From Aldrovandia affinis (lineage: Eukaryota; Chordata; Actinopteri; Notacanthiformes; Halosauridae), in NCBI GenBank assembly GCA_029706075.1, contig JAINUG010000073.1, forward strand, positions 286,001 to 350,000: DNA of 64,000 nt, read 5' to 3'. How positions within the stretch are numbered: the first letter of the stretch is position 1; every line of letters begins with the position of its first letter. A program made the position numbers and the translations under genes. A model generated the notes under the pieces. That model had not been told where the DNA came from and did not search any database. It saw nothing but the letters and a program-made list of their open reading frames with translations. Shown here one piece after another: positions 33,044-49,882 of this stretch.

Positions 33044-35439
33044 AATTTGATAAACACCTCGTTCAGTGTGTCTCCAGGATTTTTTTCTCCCGTCCTTGTA
33101 TTTACATCACGTATAACATTTGATATTTTAAAAATAAAAGAAATGGAAAATGCACCACATGCGACACTGTCTCAATGCTCCTCCCCACGGCCTGTGTGCT
33201 AAGCCGTCCGTCCCCACGGCCTGTGCACGCAGACAGACAGACAGCCCTGTCCCCTGCACAAACAGTCTAATCACCATAAAACATTCTGTACTGTATATAC
33301 AAATAGTTTGCTTCGTCAAAAAAAAGCATTTTAAGAAATCCTCTGTATAAACATTCAGACAATTTTTTTGTTGTGGTTGCGTATATAATTTATATGTATA
33401 ATATATACTATATATTATACATACATATTCACACATACACACACACTCACAACATTTAATACTGAAGACAGCTACTGCGCTTTTTTTACATTCTGGGTAT
33501 AAAAGTTGTAGTAATATATGTTAATTTATTTCTGTACAAAATTTCTCAATCCCTCTTGTTAGATGTTATAAATCTCTCACAATGTCTCCAGTATGAATCG
33601 CAACCGTGACGATAACTTTTACAAATGAGTCCCATCTCACTGTGTTTGGAGCTCCTGTGGAGCTCGGAGTACCACGCAAAATATTTGAACAGTTTTCATT
33701 GAACAAGGTCTCACTAGGCAGGCATATCGCTGGCAGGCTTCAGTCAACAGTTACACATGTAAAAGGCTTTTAAAATGCAACCCCAGTCATAGCCAGAAAT
33801 GATGTTTGGTTTACAACAGAGACGGCAGAATATTCTATTTTCAGACAGTATTTGAAATATCGTGATATTTAAGAGCGAATGTCAGTTCCAAGTTTGGCTG
33901 TGCAATAGCAGATTTCATCAAGGGCTTGTAGATCGAAGTGACCGAAACCAGGTATGAAACAAAACTGAAACAGAACAAGAACAATTTCGCTTGAGAAGAA
34001 GACAACAGCTTACACATCCTAAATCTTTATGCATCTTCGCTTCCCACTGTTCTTCAGTGTGCTGGTCTGACGCGGATTCCCAGTCACATCCCGCCAGCGT
34101 ACGTTTACAGCGGATGGATAACTTGCATCTCTTGTGATGCAGCTACGCAAGATAGGACACTGTGGCATATTCTGCCATATCCTGCTTATTTGACGGCGTT
34201 TGCTTTACTCAAAGATAGCTGGTGCACATTATTATTCATAGCCATAAGCGTTGTACAGTAATGATGAAGAAGCAGTATGGATCGCACTCTTCCGTGTCAG
34301 TGATACACCAAAGATCTGAGCGTGAGCTAAAGCACCAACAGCATGCCACGATAACCACCCTCTCAGCATTGGAACAGCGACAAGAGAATCAGACTGCTGA
34401 CTTTGTGACGTTTCGAAATTGGGCTAAACGGAAATCGGACACCATTGGGATGGTGTCTTAATTAATCCTGACATATAAAATAAAGACCATTCTGCTATTG
34501 GCAGACACTCTGCTTGTGTTTAATTGAGACGGAGTGTTCCCTCTGTGGAAATGCAGGGTCTTCATTGGCATGCTTCACATTGTTTCGCAAAAAAAGGCAT
34601 TTTTACATTGCCGAGCAGCAGCGGCAGACGGAGGTGCCACTGCTTCGTGAAGTGTACGCTTTTATTTTTAAAAACTCCCGCATCTAGGATCGGTATTTTA
34701 CAAATAATGAAACGTGAAGAGCCTTTTGAATACTTTAAGGGTAAAGGCAAAACAGATCAGCCATATATTTAACATCTAAAACACTATTAGCATCCCTGGG
34801 ATTTTTGCTCAATCCCGGCACAATTTAGAAATCAAGTTGGCCATCACATTCCATTTTTTGGCACATTCTGTTATTCTGTATAAAAACAAACAAAACAAAA
34901 AAAAATAACATTACAGGTTGAACAGAAAGACAGGCAATCCAAAGTGCAGCAAATAAGGTATTATCAACAGTAAGCAAATACTATCCATTGTACTGATAAA
35001 AACAAATGGACAAACAAAAATATTTAACAACCCTGACAAAACCAACCAAGAACAGCTCACCTTGTTTTCTCAATAAGCCATATTGTAAATTTTTCCTATT
35101 TTAGCCAAACCTCAGTTTCACTCTGGCTGATATCCCGCCCCATCCCAAATTCTAGGAGTTTTTTTTTTTTCTGGATACAGGAAACGAAAAGCTTCAGGAA
35201 TCTGAAGCTGAAATTCCCCATTGCTTCAGCACAGCCCCACAGAAGTATCACGGTTGCCGGGACAGCCCATCCCTGCTTGCTCTGCCACCTGCGGCCAATG
35301 GGAGGCCAGCAGCTGCGCCCTCCAGCCTCCCTGCGCTGTACAGACGGAACTGATTCTCTCCTGCTTCCCCCCACCCCTCCCATCTTAAAAAAAGGAGTCC
35401 ATCTTAAAATTAAGGGAAGGGTTTCTCATCTGGAATCAA

Positions 35440-35475
35440 AAAGGCAGAGAGAGAGAGGGACAGGGAGAGACAAAC

Positions 35476-35510
<35 letters not shown>

Positions 35511-35525
35511 CAGAGAGAAAGAGAT
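35440..35525. repeat. GA-rich microsatellite in the egr3 3' UTR
   Basis: Interrupted GA units (GAGAGAGA with CAGG and AAAC interruptions) about 100 bp downstream of the egr3 stop codon. In the mRNA this would be a CU-rich tract. Confidence 0.88.
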
Positions 35526-35623
35526 AGCGTGAGATTCCTATGTTTTGTCTCGTTGTGAAAAGCAGGCCTCTCTTTTTTCCCCCCCACCACAGTCCTGTCT
35601 CATAAAGCCGGTGCGTCCGGTTG

Positions 35624-41324
<5,701 letters not shown>

Positions 41325-41696
41325 AGCAGTTATTCAGCCTGTCATAAATGGGAACGTATTGGTATCCGTATCGATACGCCAAATGAGTTCTCAAAAATGA
41401 CAACACGCTGGACGGCGATCTATAAGAGTACTTGGGGAGACGAGAGAGAGAGAAAAAAAATCCCAGGTTTGTTGTATCCAAGTGAAGTTCCCGACAAATG
41501 CAACGCCGATTTCTCCTGCTCGTTCACGAAATGTACGCTGACAGGAAATTGTTTTAAAGTTAATTTGTTGAAAAAAATAAGCTTTTTTTTGCGTGTCGGG
41601 ATGAGCTGAGTGTCTGAATCAATGAAACGATGGTGTTGGCCGCACAAGTGTAGCGCAGCTCGTATTGCTCAGACAGGGAACTCCAACGCTTGCTGG

Positions 41697-41746
41697 TATT
41701 AAATAGGGGGACGGAACAACGCTGTGACGTAGATGACCATTTAAGG
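41697..41746 (-). promoter_or_regulatory. egr3: egr3 core promoter: CArG box, CRE half-site, TATA-like box
   Basis: Reading toward the gene on the minus strand there is first a perfect CArG box, CCTTAAATGG (41746-41737). Next come a CRE half-site ACGTCA (41730-41725), a GTTCCGT stretch with an ETS core (41717-41711), and a TATA-like CTATTTAATA (41706-41697). Another ACGTCA reads on the plus strand at 41773-41778. This predicts a start near 41670 and a 5' UTR of about 350 nt. Serum/calcium-responsive CArG plus CRE arrangements are typical of immediate-early genes, including the EGR family. Confidence 0.65.
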
Positions 41747-42001
41747 ATACACAAAGCTAGATTGCACCCTATACGTCACCAATGGAAGCACCTCATAGTG
41801 GAACATTAGAGTCGGTAGCAGGAAGACAGTCTGAAACAGCCGAGCAGCTCTGGGGAGCGGAGTTGCTGGCTGCAACGGTCCGCTAAGAGATGTATGGCTT
41901 TCCCTATTCTCCCGTGTGCACTTGCCCGCACCTGCCTTGCCCGCTACCTCGTCTTCGGTGCCAACGCATGCATGTTTGGCGCAGCCAGTAATTTAATGTT
42001 G

Positions 42002-42010
42002 GCGTGGGTG
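42002..42010 (+). promoter_or_regulatory. EGR-like binding site upstream of egr3
   Basis: The bases GCGTGGGTG differ at one position from the EGR consensus GCGTGGGCG. The site sits about 330 bp upstream of the predicted egr3 start, where auto- or cross-regulation by EGR proteins is plausible. A single 9-bp match is weak evidence. Confidence 0.3.
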
Positions 42011-43362
42011 TTTTAGTCGCGAAGTGGTCGTGACCGAGGCTAACGTCGATTTAGAAAAATAACGTAGCTGTCCTACTTGGGAGCGAAGTGCATGAACAAT
42101 AATAATCGTGAAAAAATATCGCTGGTGTGCACTTCTCCTTTATTGCAGCGCCCCAACAGGAGCAATATATTTGGACAGCAAAACCGCGTGGGCAACTATT
42201 CTATACTCGAAGCGAACTTTTCACAAGGGTTTTAAATATATTGATTACATGATTTCGCCGAGTGAGTGAATCGTGAAACGAACAACAACATAATTTAGCG
42301 GCTGCATGCAGGAGAACATTTCAAAGGGTTCATAAAGCTATGGACTCTGAGTTGGAGAATTGGCCAGAAAACTTATGAAAAAACCATATGAGAAAAGCTA
42401 CAGTATGAAAGATGGTTTTACTAACCGCATCTTCTGTTATGGCTAGTAGGCCTAACTTAATTTCCCCTGCCTATGAATCGTGTAGATATTACGAGGAAAT
42501 ATTCTACGGGAAACGTCAATGTCAAAAAATATGAGAAATACGTTATTTTTCTTAGAGGACTATGTAATTGCAGTCTTTTTTTTTGGTCCAAAACGCTAAT
42601 TATACTCATGGTACACTCCCATAGAAGTAGGCTACGGGTTTAAGATTTTAAATAACATGTTGGCACCTTATAGTTTCTCTGAATACAAACCTGAAATATG
42701 TTCATTCTACACACAAATTATCTTTGGTGATGATGTTCGCGGTACCGTTTTCTCTATAAGGAGGTACACTTTCTATAAACGCAATCAAAAGTAGGCTAAA
42801 CATCTGTAACACCCACAAGTACGTATAGCCTACTGAATAGAACGTAGCCTATGTAGTGGCAGAAAATGTGTTTATTTCTCAAATATATACGTTGGATCAG
42901 CATTTCCAACTGCCGGTATTTGAATCACCAGTTACAGTACATTTGCATATATTCAACGGTTTTGTGCGCTTGCTATGAATTATGTATTAAATATAGACAA
43001 TCTAGTTTGATTAGGCCTATGGATGCAGGTTTGTACCCCGTTCCATATGGGGCATTACCTCGGTGGCAGGCCTTTCACCCATTTCGGCACAACAGCTACT
43101 GTATTTTATTTATTTCGGAGACAGTACAGTATCCATTTTAAGACTGGATCAGAACTACTAAACAAGCTGAATAAAGAAATAACTAAGAAATTGTTGCATG
43201 CTGTTTGGGCTCGGCTGTCAATGGAGTCCTGGCAGCTTCTTTGGTTACATGCCACGGCTGTTTGATGCCTTGGCAGACAGAGTAGAAATAGCGCTTTTAC
43301 TAGCCCCACTACTGGTACAGATAACTGCCACCAACACCACCACTACTGCTGTTGTTATATTA

Positions 43363-43507
43363 TATGCCAGACGCTTTTATCCAAAGCGACTTACAGTAGT
43401 GAATGCGTACATTTTATGCATGTAGCCTATGTGGTCCAAATGGGAACCGAACCCACAACCTAAGCGTTGTCAGCGCAAAGCTCTACCTACTGAGCCACAC
43501 AGAACCA
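43363..43507 (-). repeat. tRNA-derived SINE
   Basis: It is the same family. The plus strand reads GCCAGACGCTTTTATCCAAAG at the left end and ends CTACTGAGCCACACAGAACC. It is preceded by an imprecise CCA/CTG-rich stretch. It lies in the gene-free region upstream of egr3. Confidence 0.75.
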
Positions 43508-44592
43508 TGCTGTTACTACTATATGTGTACCGCCACTGTAACCACTGCTAAAACGTCTGTTGGGAAATGCGAATGTGCTGCGCTGCCTGAATTGTAGCGA
43601 TTTTTTTTATGTTGTCGATTTAGACAAAACATTCCTACACGTGACAGTAATCCTCTATTGTCTTCAGAGGTGGAGCTCCCAGGCCGCACCAATCCATTGT
43701 CTCCACACTTGTCAAGTCCTCCTCTGCGCGCGCACGCTGCCCTCCGCTGCTGCACGCGAACGCGCTACACCCCCAGGGCCAGCCCAATAACAGATAATAC
43801 GGAATATACCGTAAATGTTACGGGAACAAATTCAGTTCTCTGCAATGGAAGCTGGAAATAATAACCGAGAGCTGAATATTGGTGCTCGTGGCATTCAAGA
43901 TAACATATATTTCTTTTAAAAATAAATGTTTGTTACAGCATCAAGGGTAAATAAGTCTTCTTCATCCATAAAACCATAAGAATCTGCATGGGTGGAATGC
44001 AAATATTAAATTGGCTCCATTGCAGGCGCAAACTGTTGGCAAATGTTAAAATACCAGGCAGAAAAAACACAACACAAAGGGGATACCACCCACGCCTAGC
44101 GGCTCAAAGTGCCTTAATCTGGGCGTGGAAAGAGACGGAGAGGGCAGCGCTCTCGAATCATTCATGATTAACGCACACCACCCGTCTCCTGAACACCAGG
44201 CATTCTGGTGGCCGCTATTGCTATCCCAAACTTTGTAACATTTCAATATGTGTTCATAATCCTTTGGCCCGGTGACAGTGTATTCGAGGGGAGAATGGAG
44301 AACAGTCCACCCGTATTCAATAGGCTCCCCCCCAAACGGCGAACTGTCAGCACACACACACAGAGGCTTGAGTGTCTGTCTGCAATGTTTACCAGCAAGA
44401 CGATTTCAAAAACGTCCGTCCGCTAAATAAATAAATAACTAAAAATGCAGAGGGAACGTCAACACTGGTGCACAAATAGCGTAATTGCCCAAACTAAATC
44501 GCTTGTAAATATTGCACGCGCCGCGCAGTTCCGCAGACTTTGGCTCGAGCGCTGTGAGCCCGAGCGCCGAACTCGCCGCCGAAGTGGAAACT

Positions 44593-44730
44593 CCAAATAA
44601 GGCAATAATCCGGCGCCGCCCCTTGCCGTCTGTATTTGGCTAGCAAAGTTCCGGTTAAGCACACTCTGCAAAGTGGAAAAGAGATCGGAACCCACAGCCA
44701 TTAAAGGAACCGCAGAGGGCGAGACGTCAT
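44593..44730 (-). promoter_or_regulatory. candidate upstream activity-response element (ETS/SRF composite, ETS site, CRE)
   Basis: On the minus strand an ETS core CCGGAT (44613-44608) is followed after five bases by a perfect CArG box CCTTATTTGG (44602-44593). This is the TCF/SRF layout of serum response elements. A further ETS core lies at 44649-44654 (TTCCGG) and a near-complete CRE, GACGTCAT, at 44723-44730. The cluster lies about 2.9 kb upstream of the predicted egr3 start in GC-rich, repeat-free DNA. Assignment to egr3 is inference from proximity and motif type. Confidence 0.45.
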
Positions 44731-45059
44731 GGCTCCTATTTCACCTATTTAGAAACCAGAGTGAGAAAATATCTTATCTGTTTCTTTTGAAAATAATACA
44801 CTCGCAAGGGAAGAGACGTCCTTTGTTTGTAGTTATTGACTCTGTTGCTTAATTTGACTTTTTATAGCACAAGGGAAAGTCCACCAAAGCTTGTGGCTGG
44901 GGATGGGTATAGCAAAATTCAGCAAATATTTGCAACAACAACAACAACAACGACGACGACAATAATGATATATTAGTTTTCCATCTCTACAAGTATGTTT
45001 TTTACTTACATTGAGCAGATACAATGCATTTAATTTACAAGATATTAATATCCCATTGG

Positions 45060-45345
45060 AGGGGCTACATAATTAAGACAAGAATTCGTCTCAAATCCAC
45101 AGCGCCAAGACAAGGGAGATTTTCTGGCGTGTGTCAGAGTGGTGCTTAGGCCAACATCCAAGATTTCTCTGGTTCAGAGGAAGTCCAAACGATCGTATCG
45201 CATCTTCCCTCAACAACACAGTGATAATCACAGACAAATATTATTCACTAATGACCAGTTTCGAATTTCACTGTGTTTAGAGGTGTCTGGAGGAGAGACA
45301 AATAAATTGACTCACACAAATGTGGTTTAGTTATGGCATCACAAC
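45060..45345 (+). mobile_element. probable Tc1-like transposase fragment
   Basis: The frame at 45139-45330 contains HRQILFTNDQFRISLCLE, which resembles the Tc1 motif W..VLFTDESRFSL with the catalytic Asp/Glu pair altered. A second frame soon after gives YGITTRAQ, like GGISYGHRT. There is no terminal repeat. Similarity is short, so this is tentative. Confidence 0.45.
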
Positions 45346-45427
45346 AAGAGCCCAAAGGAGGCCTGCAGGCCTCAGAGAACAGCGTGTAGTCCCCCCCCAT
45401 CTCTTTCCATCACTCTTAGCGCTAGAT

Positions 45428-45607
45428 CAAGGTTACTCAAATCTGGCCCCGCCAATCCAAAGTCGGTCCTGGTTTCTCTCAGGTAGTCAATTGAACAATT
45501 AGTGTGAATGATTGGCCAGAGTGTCTTCACACCTGACTCCCAGGTAACAGGATTGGGGGAAAAAACATCAGCGCTCGGCCCACGAGGACTGTGACCCTGA
45601 GTAACCC
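45428..45607. mobile_element. probable MITE with GGTTACTCAAATCTGG termini
   Basis: The left side GGTTACTCAAATCTGGCC is mirrored on the right by GAGGACTGTGACCCTGAGTAACC with several mismatches. Internal sequence includes CACCTGACTCCCAGGTAACA. The pattern is that of a small inverted-repeat element. Confidence 0.5.
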
Positions 45608-46238
45608 CGCAGTAGACGGAACAAAAGCACAGAGAGCCCAGAAGTGAACGCACAGCCCAAACACTGCGTCTGAACAGCCGCAGGAAACTGGCGCTGGGCT
45701 GTGAGCGAATAGATTGCCCTGCTGCTGACTCTACCTCCCCCATCACCGTGGTGTCACCATCACAGACATCCCATAATACTGCCTGGCCACGTTCAGATAA
45801 CACCTTGACACTGCACATAGTTTACCTTTGTGTAAAAAAACCTGAACCTATGGTTAAAAAACAAAAACAAAAAAATGTAACTTCATTTATTTATTTGGCC
45901 CTTAAAAGAAGGCACGGATTCAAACACTGTACAATTCAGAATGATAGATGAAAGGAAGTGCAGGGGAGTCCAGGAACCCCGCTGGGCTTGTCATAGGCCT
46001 CCCCAAAACCCGATGGCATGTTCAGCCACAAATGAGAGCTTCAGTGGGTTTCTCTTGTATGAAGAGTTCCCTGATAGACACTGTATCGTTCAGAATAGAC
46101 TGTGTGGGAGCCGGTGTGACTCATTCTGGGTGTTTTGGGTCCCTGGCAAACGGACCTATTAGGGGTACCCTGAGGCTCACATCATAGTGTAAACTTGTGG
46201 CATTGGCTGCAGGTTGTTTTCGCATTGGGGTTGCCACC

Positions 46239-46330
46239 AAAATCTCCCTTCAAGGGCTAGAGAGATGGGCAATTCGAGGGCACTAAAATCTCCCTACGAG
46301 GGCTAGAGAGATGGGCAATTCGAGGTCACT
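46239..46330. repeat. 46-bp tandem duplication
   Basis: Copies at 46239-46284 and 46285-46330 share AAAATCTCCCT, GGGCTAGAGAGATGGGCAAT and TCGAGG. They differ at a few bases, so it is fairly recent. Confidence 0.9.
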
Positions 46331-46639
46331 AAAAGGTGACCGCCATGTCTCCAGCCTGCGCTGACTGTAAGCCTAAAAGAGGAATAAGACCGGTATTTTC
46401 CCATCAAGGAAACCAGCGCCAGTTTCTTTTCATCAAAGTTACTCTTATTTCAACATTCGTTCTTACTGTATGATAGCAATACACGTAGTGAATTTGTGGT
46501 TTCACGGTAATTATTTCATATCTTCCCAACATAAAAAAAAAAAAATGATAGGAAGATTTAAAACAACGCATTAGATATCCTCACACTGAAAATAAAAGTA
46601 AGTGCAGTTCCACAAAATTATTCAGCGCACTATGAAATA

Positions 46640-47230
46640 TAAGCTTCTTGTAGCCCGTGGACAAATCAATGTGAACATGCCCGTGTAAGAAACTCAAAAG
46701 CTGAGACACTCAGCCCAGCTATGAGATTGGAATATTTTAGATTTAACATGAGCAAACTTGAATCCCTTTTAAATCCATTACTGTCACTCGCCAGCGACAC
46801 ATAAACATGCTCAACATTTTAAGCAGGCCGTAATTGATATTAAAATCTGGATCCTTTGGTCTGGTAGCATTATTGACATTATTAAAAGGAAGATTGGCAG
46901 GAGTGAATGGCGTAAACTTTTCCTCCAACGAGTAGGCCCATATAGTAATGCGGGGACGATGACATTATACACAAGCGATATGCTCTGAAAAGCCACACAG
47001 GAAATCTGAAATACCCTATTACTGTGTTCTAAATGAGCACCTGCTGCATTGCTATGAATCATCCTAATGACAAATAATCCCATTCATCTCATAAATATGT
47101 CTCGGAATATTAGCCCTTAAGATCTCTTTAATAATATTCTGTGGAAATGCCTCCATCAATAATGCTTTTAGTACAGTAACACCTCTTCATTGATGTAAAA
47201 TAGCCCGCAGTTTGAACAATAAAGTCAACA
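46640..47230. promoter_or_regulatory. candidate conserved non-coding element block
   Basis: This is a long repeat-free stretch of balanced, homeodomain-motif-rich DNA (CCGTAATTGATATTAAA, TAATGACAAATAATCCCATTC). It has no coding frame of interest and lies about 5 kb upstream of egr3. Its style resembles vertebrate developmental enhancers, but conservation cannot be judged from one sequence. Confidence 0.3.
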
Positions 47231-49199
47231 GTATTTACGAGAGGTGTGAGAATCCAGTGGTGGCCGGGCTCCATTAGTCTTGTTGGACCTTATCGCATTT
47301 GGCCCCCTGGGTATACAAAGCGCTTGGCTTATGCCATTTTTCACATCACTGCAAGAATATTTGTAGAGTATCATAATTTCTTGCTTTAAAAAAAATAAAA
47401 CAAAAAATAATTTACAGAGTATCAGGTAATTCCTCCACAACGCTCTCTCTGATAGGGTGACTCGTGGCTGCCAATGCCCCGTGACAGGAGAGACATTTCA
47501 CGTCCAAAGGCGTAATGAACTCATTCATATGAACGACAGAATTCTATATTTTCATTATGTCCGTTTTCAGAGGGTGTCCGCACCACGCTCTCGTTCCAGG
47601 AAGCGGTCGATATGAGTGTTCAGTGACGTTTCGCGCTCGCCTCCCTCCACAGACAAAGGCTCGGCGGGGGAAGGGAATCCCCTTTGTACCTGGAAAATGT
47701 GGTAAACACAAACACGCTCATCGCTAGCGCTCCCGTCTTCCTCAAGGGAATCCCTCCTATGAGGCTGGGTGAAGTGGACCACCTATAAACATATGCATTA
47801 TTAATATCCGATATGCATTGCCCCCCCAGATACACAGATTGCAATCAGCGTGCCAAAGTCAACTGCGCATCCAGACAAGCGTCCAGGCGAGGCTGGGAGG
47901 AGGGGCTGGAGTCTTTGATGGCGGGTGGGTGGTGGGCCAAACGCGACAGATGAGGAAACGTCCCAGCCCCCATCTCAGCCACTGGAAGCCCTAACAAGGC
48001 TCGTCTGTTACATCACCTGGGCGAAAGTCTCGCCCGCTCATTTGCGAGCGGGGATTCCGTGGAAGCAGCGGCTCGTTCTAGATGGTTATCGGGCTAATTT
48101 TAATAAGAGTGTGGAAAAAATACGAGGCCACTCCGGGTCCCTAATCAAATCAGCCCTGGTTTTTTTCTTTCTTCTTTTTTTCCATCTGCACTGAGGCCAA
48201 TTCAAATGGCTGTTCCTCGTTGTTATTGTATCCGAAGGCAATGTACACGACTTATTCCTTACCGGAAGGGTTATTACAAGATTATTTATATAAATGATGA
48301 GACGATTATGGACTGATGGTCGCTGTGCTCCACTCGTCACAAGGGCACTAAGATAGGAAAGGACAGTATATGCATTCTGTCTGCGTGAGTTTAGCAGACG
48401 TGAGAGTTAATACTATAGCAGAGAAAAATAATCATTTGCATAACTGAGTGTCATAAAAACAAATCCACTAATCAAATATTAAAATCACAGGCAAGGAGCC
48501 AAAACCTTGTAAAAAACCAAAACAAACAAAAAACAAACAAACGGGCAGTTCTGCTCCTGAAGAGCCATACATGTAGAAACAGAGGTGTAGTTTCTAAGGG
48601 CCTCACTGTCATCCCTCTTGAAAGAGTGACTCTAAGAAACTGTGCGGCAGGCTTGAAAAACAGGGATTCCCTGCTCACCGACCTTGGGCTACAATTTATG
48701 CCTGTATGTGCCCACATCTCAAAATGTCAAACATAAAAGGTTAAAAGCCTACTCTTAATGTGCCAGCTTATCTCAGGCTGCCACGGCCAAGGAAACTCCA
48801 CATTGTCTGTTTGCTGGAGGACTGCTCCCCCCACCCCCCCCCCCATCTGTCTCAGCACAATTGCTACCCTGCCTGTAATGAAAGAAAAACAGATCACGTT
48901 TTTCAAAGAGCATTGTGTCTCGGCAAACACGGTTCCTCTTTTAGGTCGACTACACGTGAGGACTACTTTGGTGTCTTGCCTCTCAGTAACCTGTCTGTCA
49001 CGAGACAGAGGCCGCCCTTTCTGCTGTTTGAATTGTCCCATGGAGGTGCGGGGGACTCAACCGAATTCTCTATTTAAATTTAAGTATGTAAAATGTAGAG
49101 AGAAGTCCTCACAAATCACTTATTTCATTCAGGCAGCGAAGGTGGCCTACCATTTCACTCCATCCCTTAATGCTGCATTTAGACGAGTTGAGGAGCTGT

Positions 49200-49400
49200 T
49201 TAAATAACACGCAGCATCATTGCAGATGGTAATTTCAAATGAAAGTAACAATAATCCTTTGCGCAAATTAAATTGCAAAATACGGTTAGGCAATTGCATA
49301 AATGATGCTGCTTCATTTTAATTACTGTTAGACTGAATAAATTAAACAGTTATTAAATATTGTTCTCGTATCATCAAGGGATGCAGATGGTGGCTTTAGA
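49200..49400. promoter_or_regulatory. candidate conserved non-coding element
   Basis: AT-rich but non-repetitive sequence containing CAATAATCCTTTGCGCAAAT, TTTTAATTACTG and TTGCATAAATGATGC (octamer/POU-like ATTTGCAT relatives). It is about 8 kb upstream of egr3. It is proposed from composition only. Confidence 0.3.
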
Positions 49401-49731
49401 AAAATCAACTATACAGTACATCTACCACGTATCGTTTCTCAAGATTTGACACTGAATTAGAAAATCTTTTCAATGCCACAGAGGGTTAAGCATTTCTCCT
49501 TTTCCCCTGTTGACAAATGGCTCGTGAAATGAAAGTCAATTAATGTCTTGCGCTATACCCAATGCAATTAACCAACTAAACACTGTCATTTTGGTGTGTC
49601 TATGGTGGTTATGCATTGCATATCCCAGCCTTAAATATACAGTGCATAACCATTTTCCAGTCAGAAGCACACAAAAGTCACAGCACAGCATCGGACACCT
49701 GCAGCCTACCTGTGCCAGGTACGTTAACAGC

Positions 49732-49882
49732 AGGGTTGGGGTCAATTCCATTTCAGTTCAATCAGTTCAGGAAACTGAATTGAAATCCAATGGCTATAAT
49801 GTTCCATGTCGATGTTTCAATTAACTGATTAAATGTACATTTATTTTCCTGAATTGAAATGGAATCAACCTCAACTCTGGTA
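49732..49882. mobile_element. palindromic MITE
   Basis: The left arm AGGGTTGGGGTCAATTCCAT and right arm ATGGAATCAACCTCAACTCT are inverted repeats. The inner arms (TTCAGGAAACTGAATTGAAA and mirrored TTTCCTGAATTGAAATGG) pair as well. It is about 150 bp and non-coding. Confidence 0.7.

Larger units (their letters stand above)
33018..35623 (-). other. egr3: probable egr3 3' UTR
   Basis: Downstream of the egr3 stop codon the minus strand is AT-rich and repeat-poor, and carries several AATAAA signals: complements of 34661-34666, 33525-33530 and 33038-33043. Using the last gives a 3' UTR of about 2.6 kb. This is in keeping with the long UTR I recall for mammalian EGR3 mRNA. A GA-rich microsatellite (35440-35525) lies just after the coding end. 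The exact cleavage site is inference. Confidence 0.5.

Noticed and set aside
44046-44357. 103-codon minus-strand frame upstream of egr3
   Set aside because: No similarity to any family I know and no splice sites linking it to another exon.
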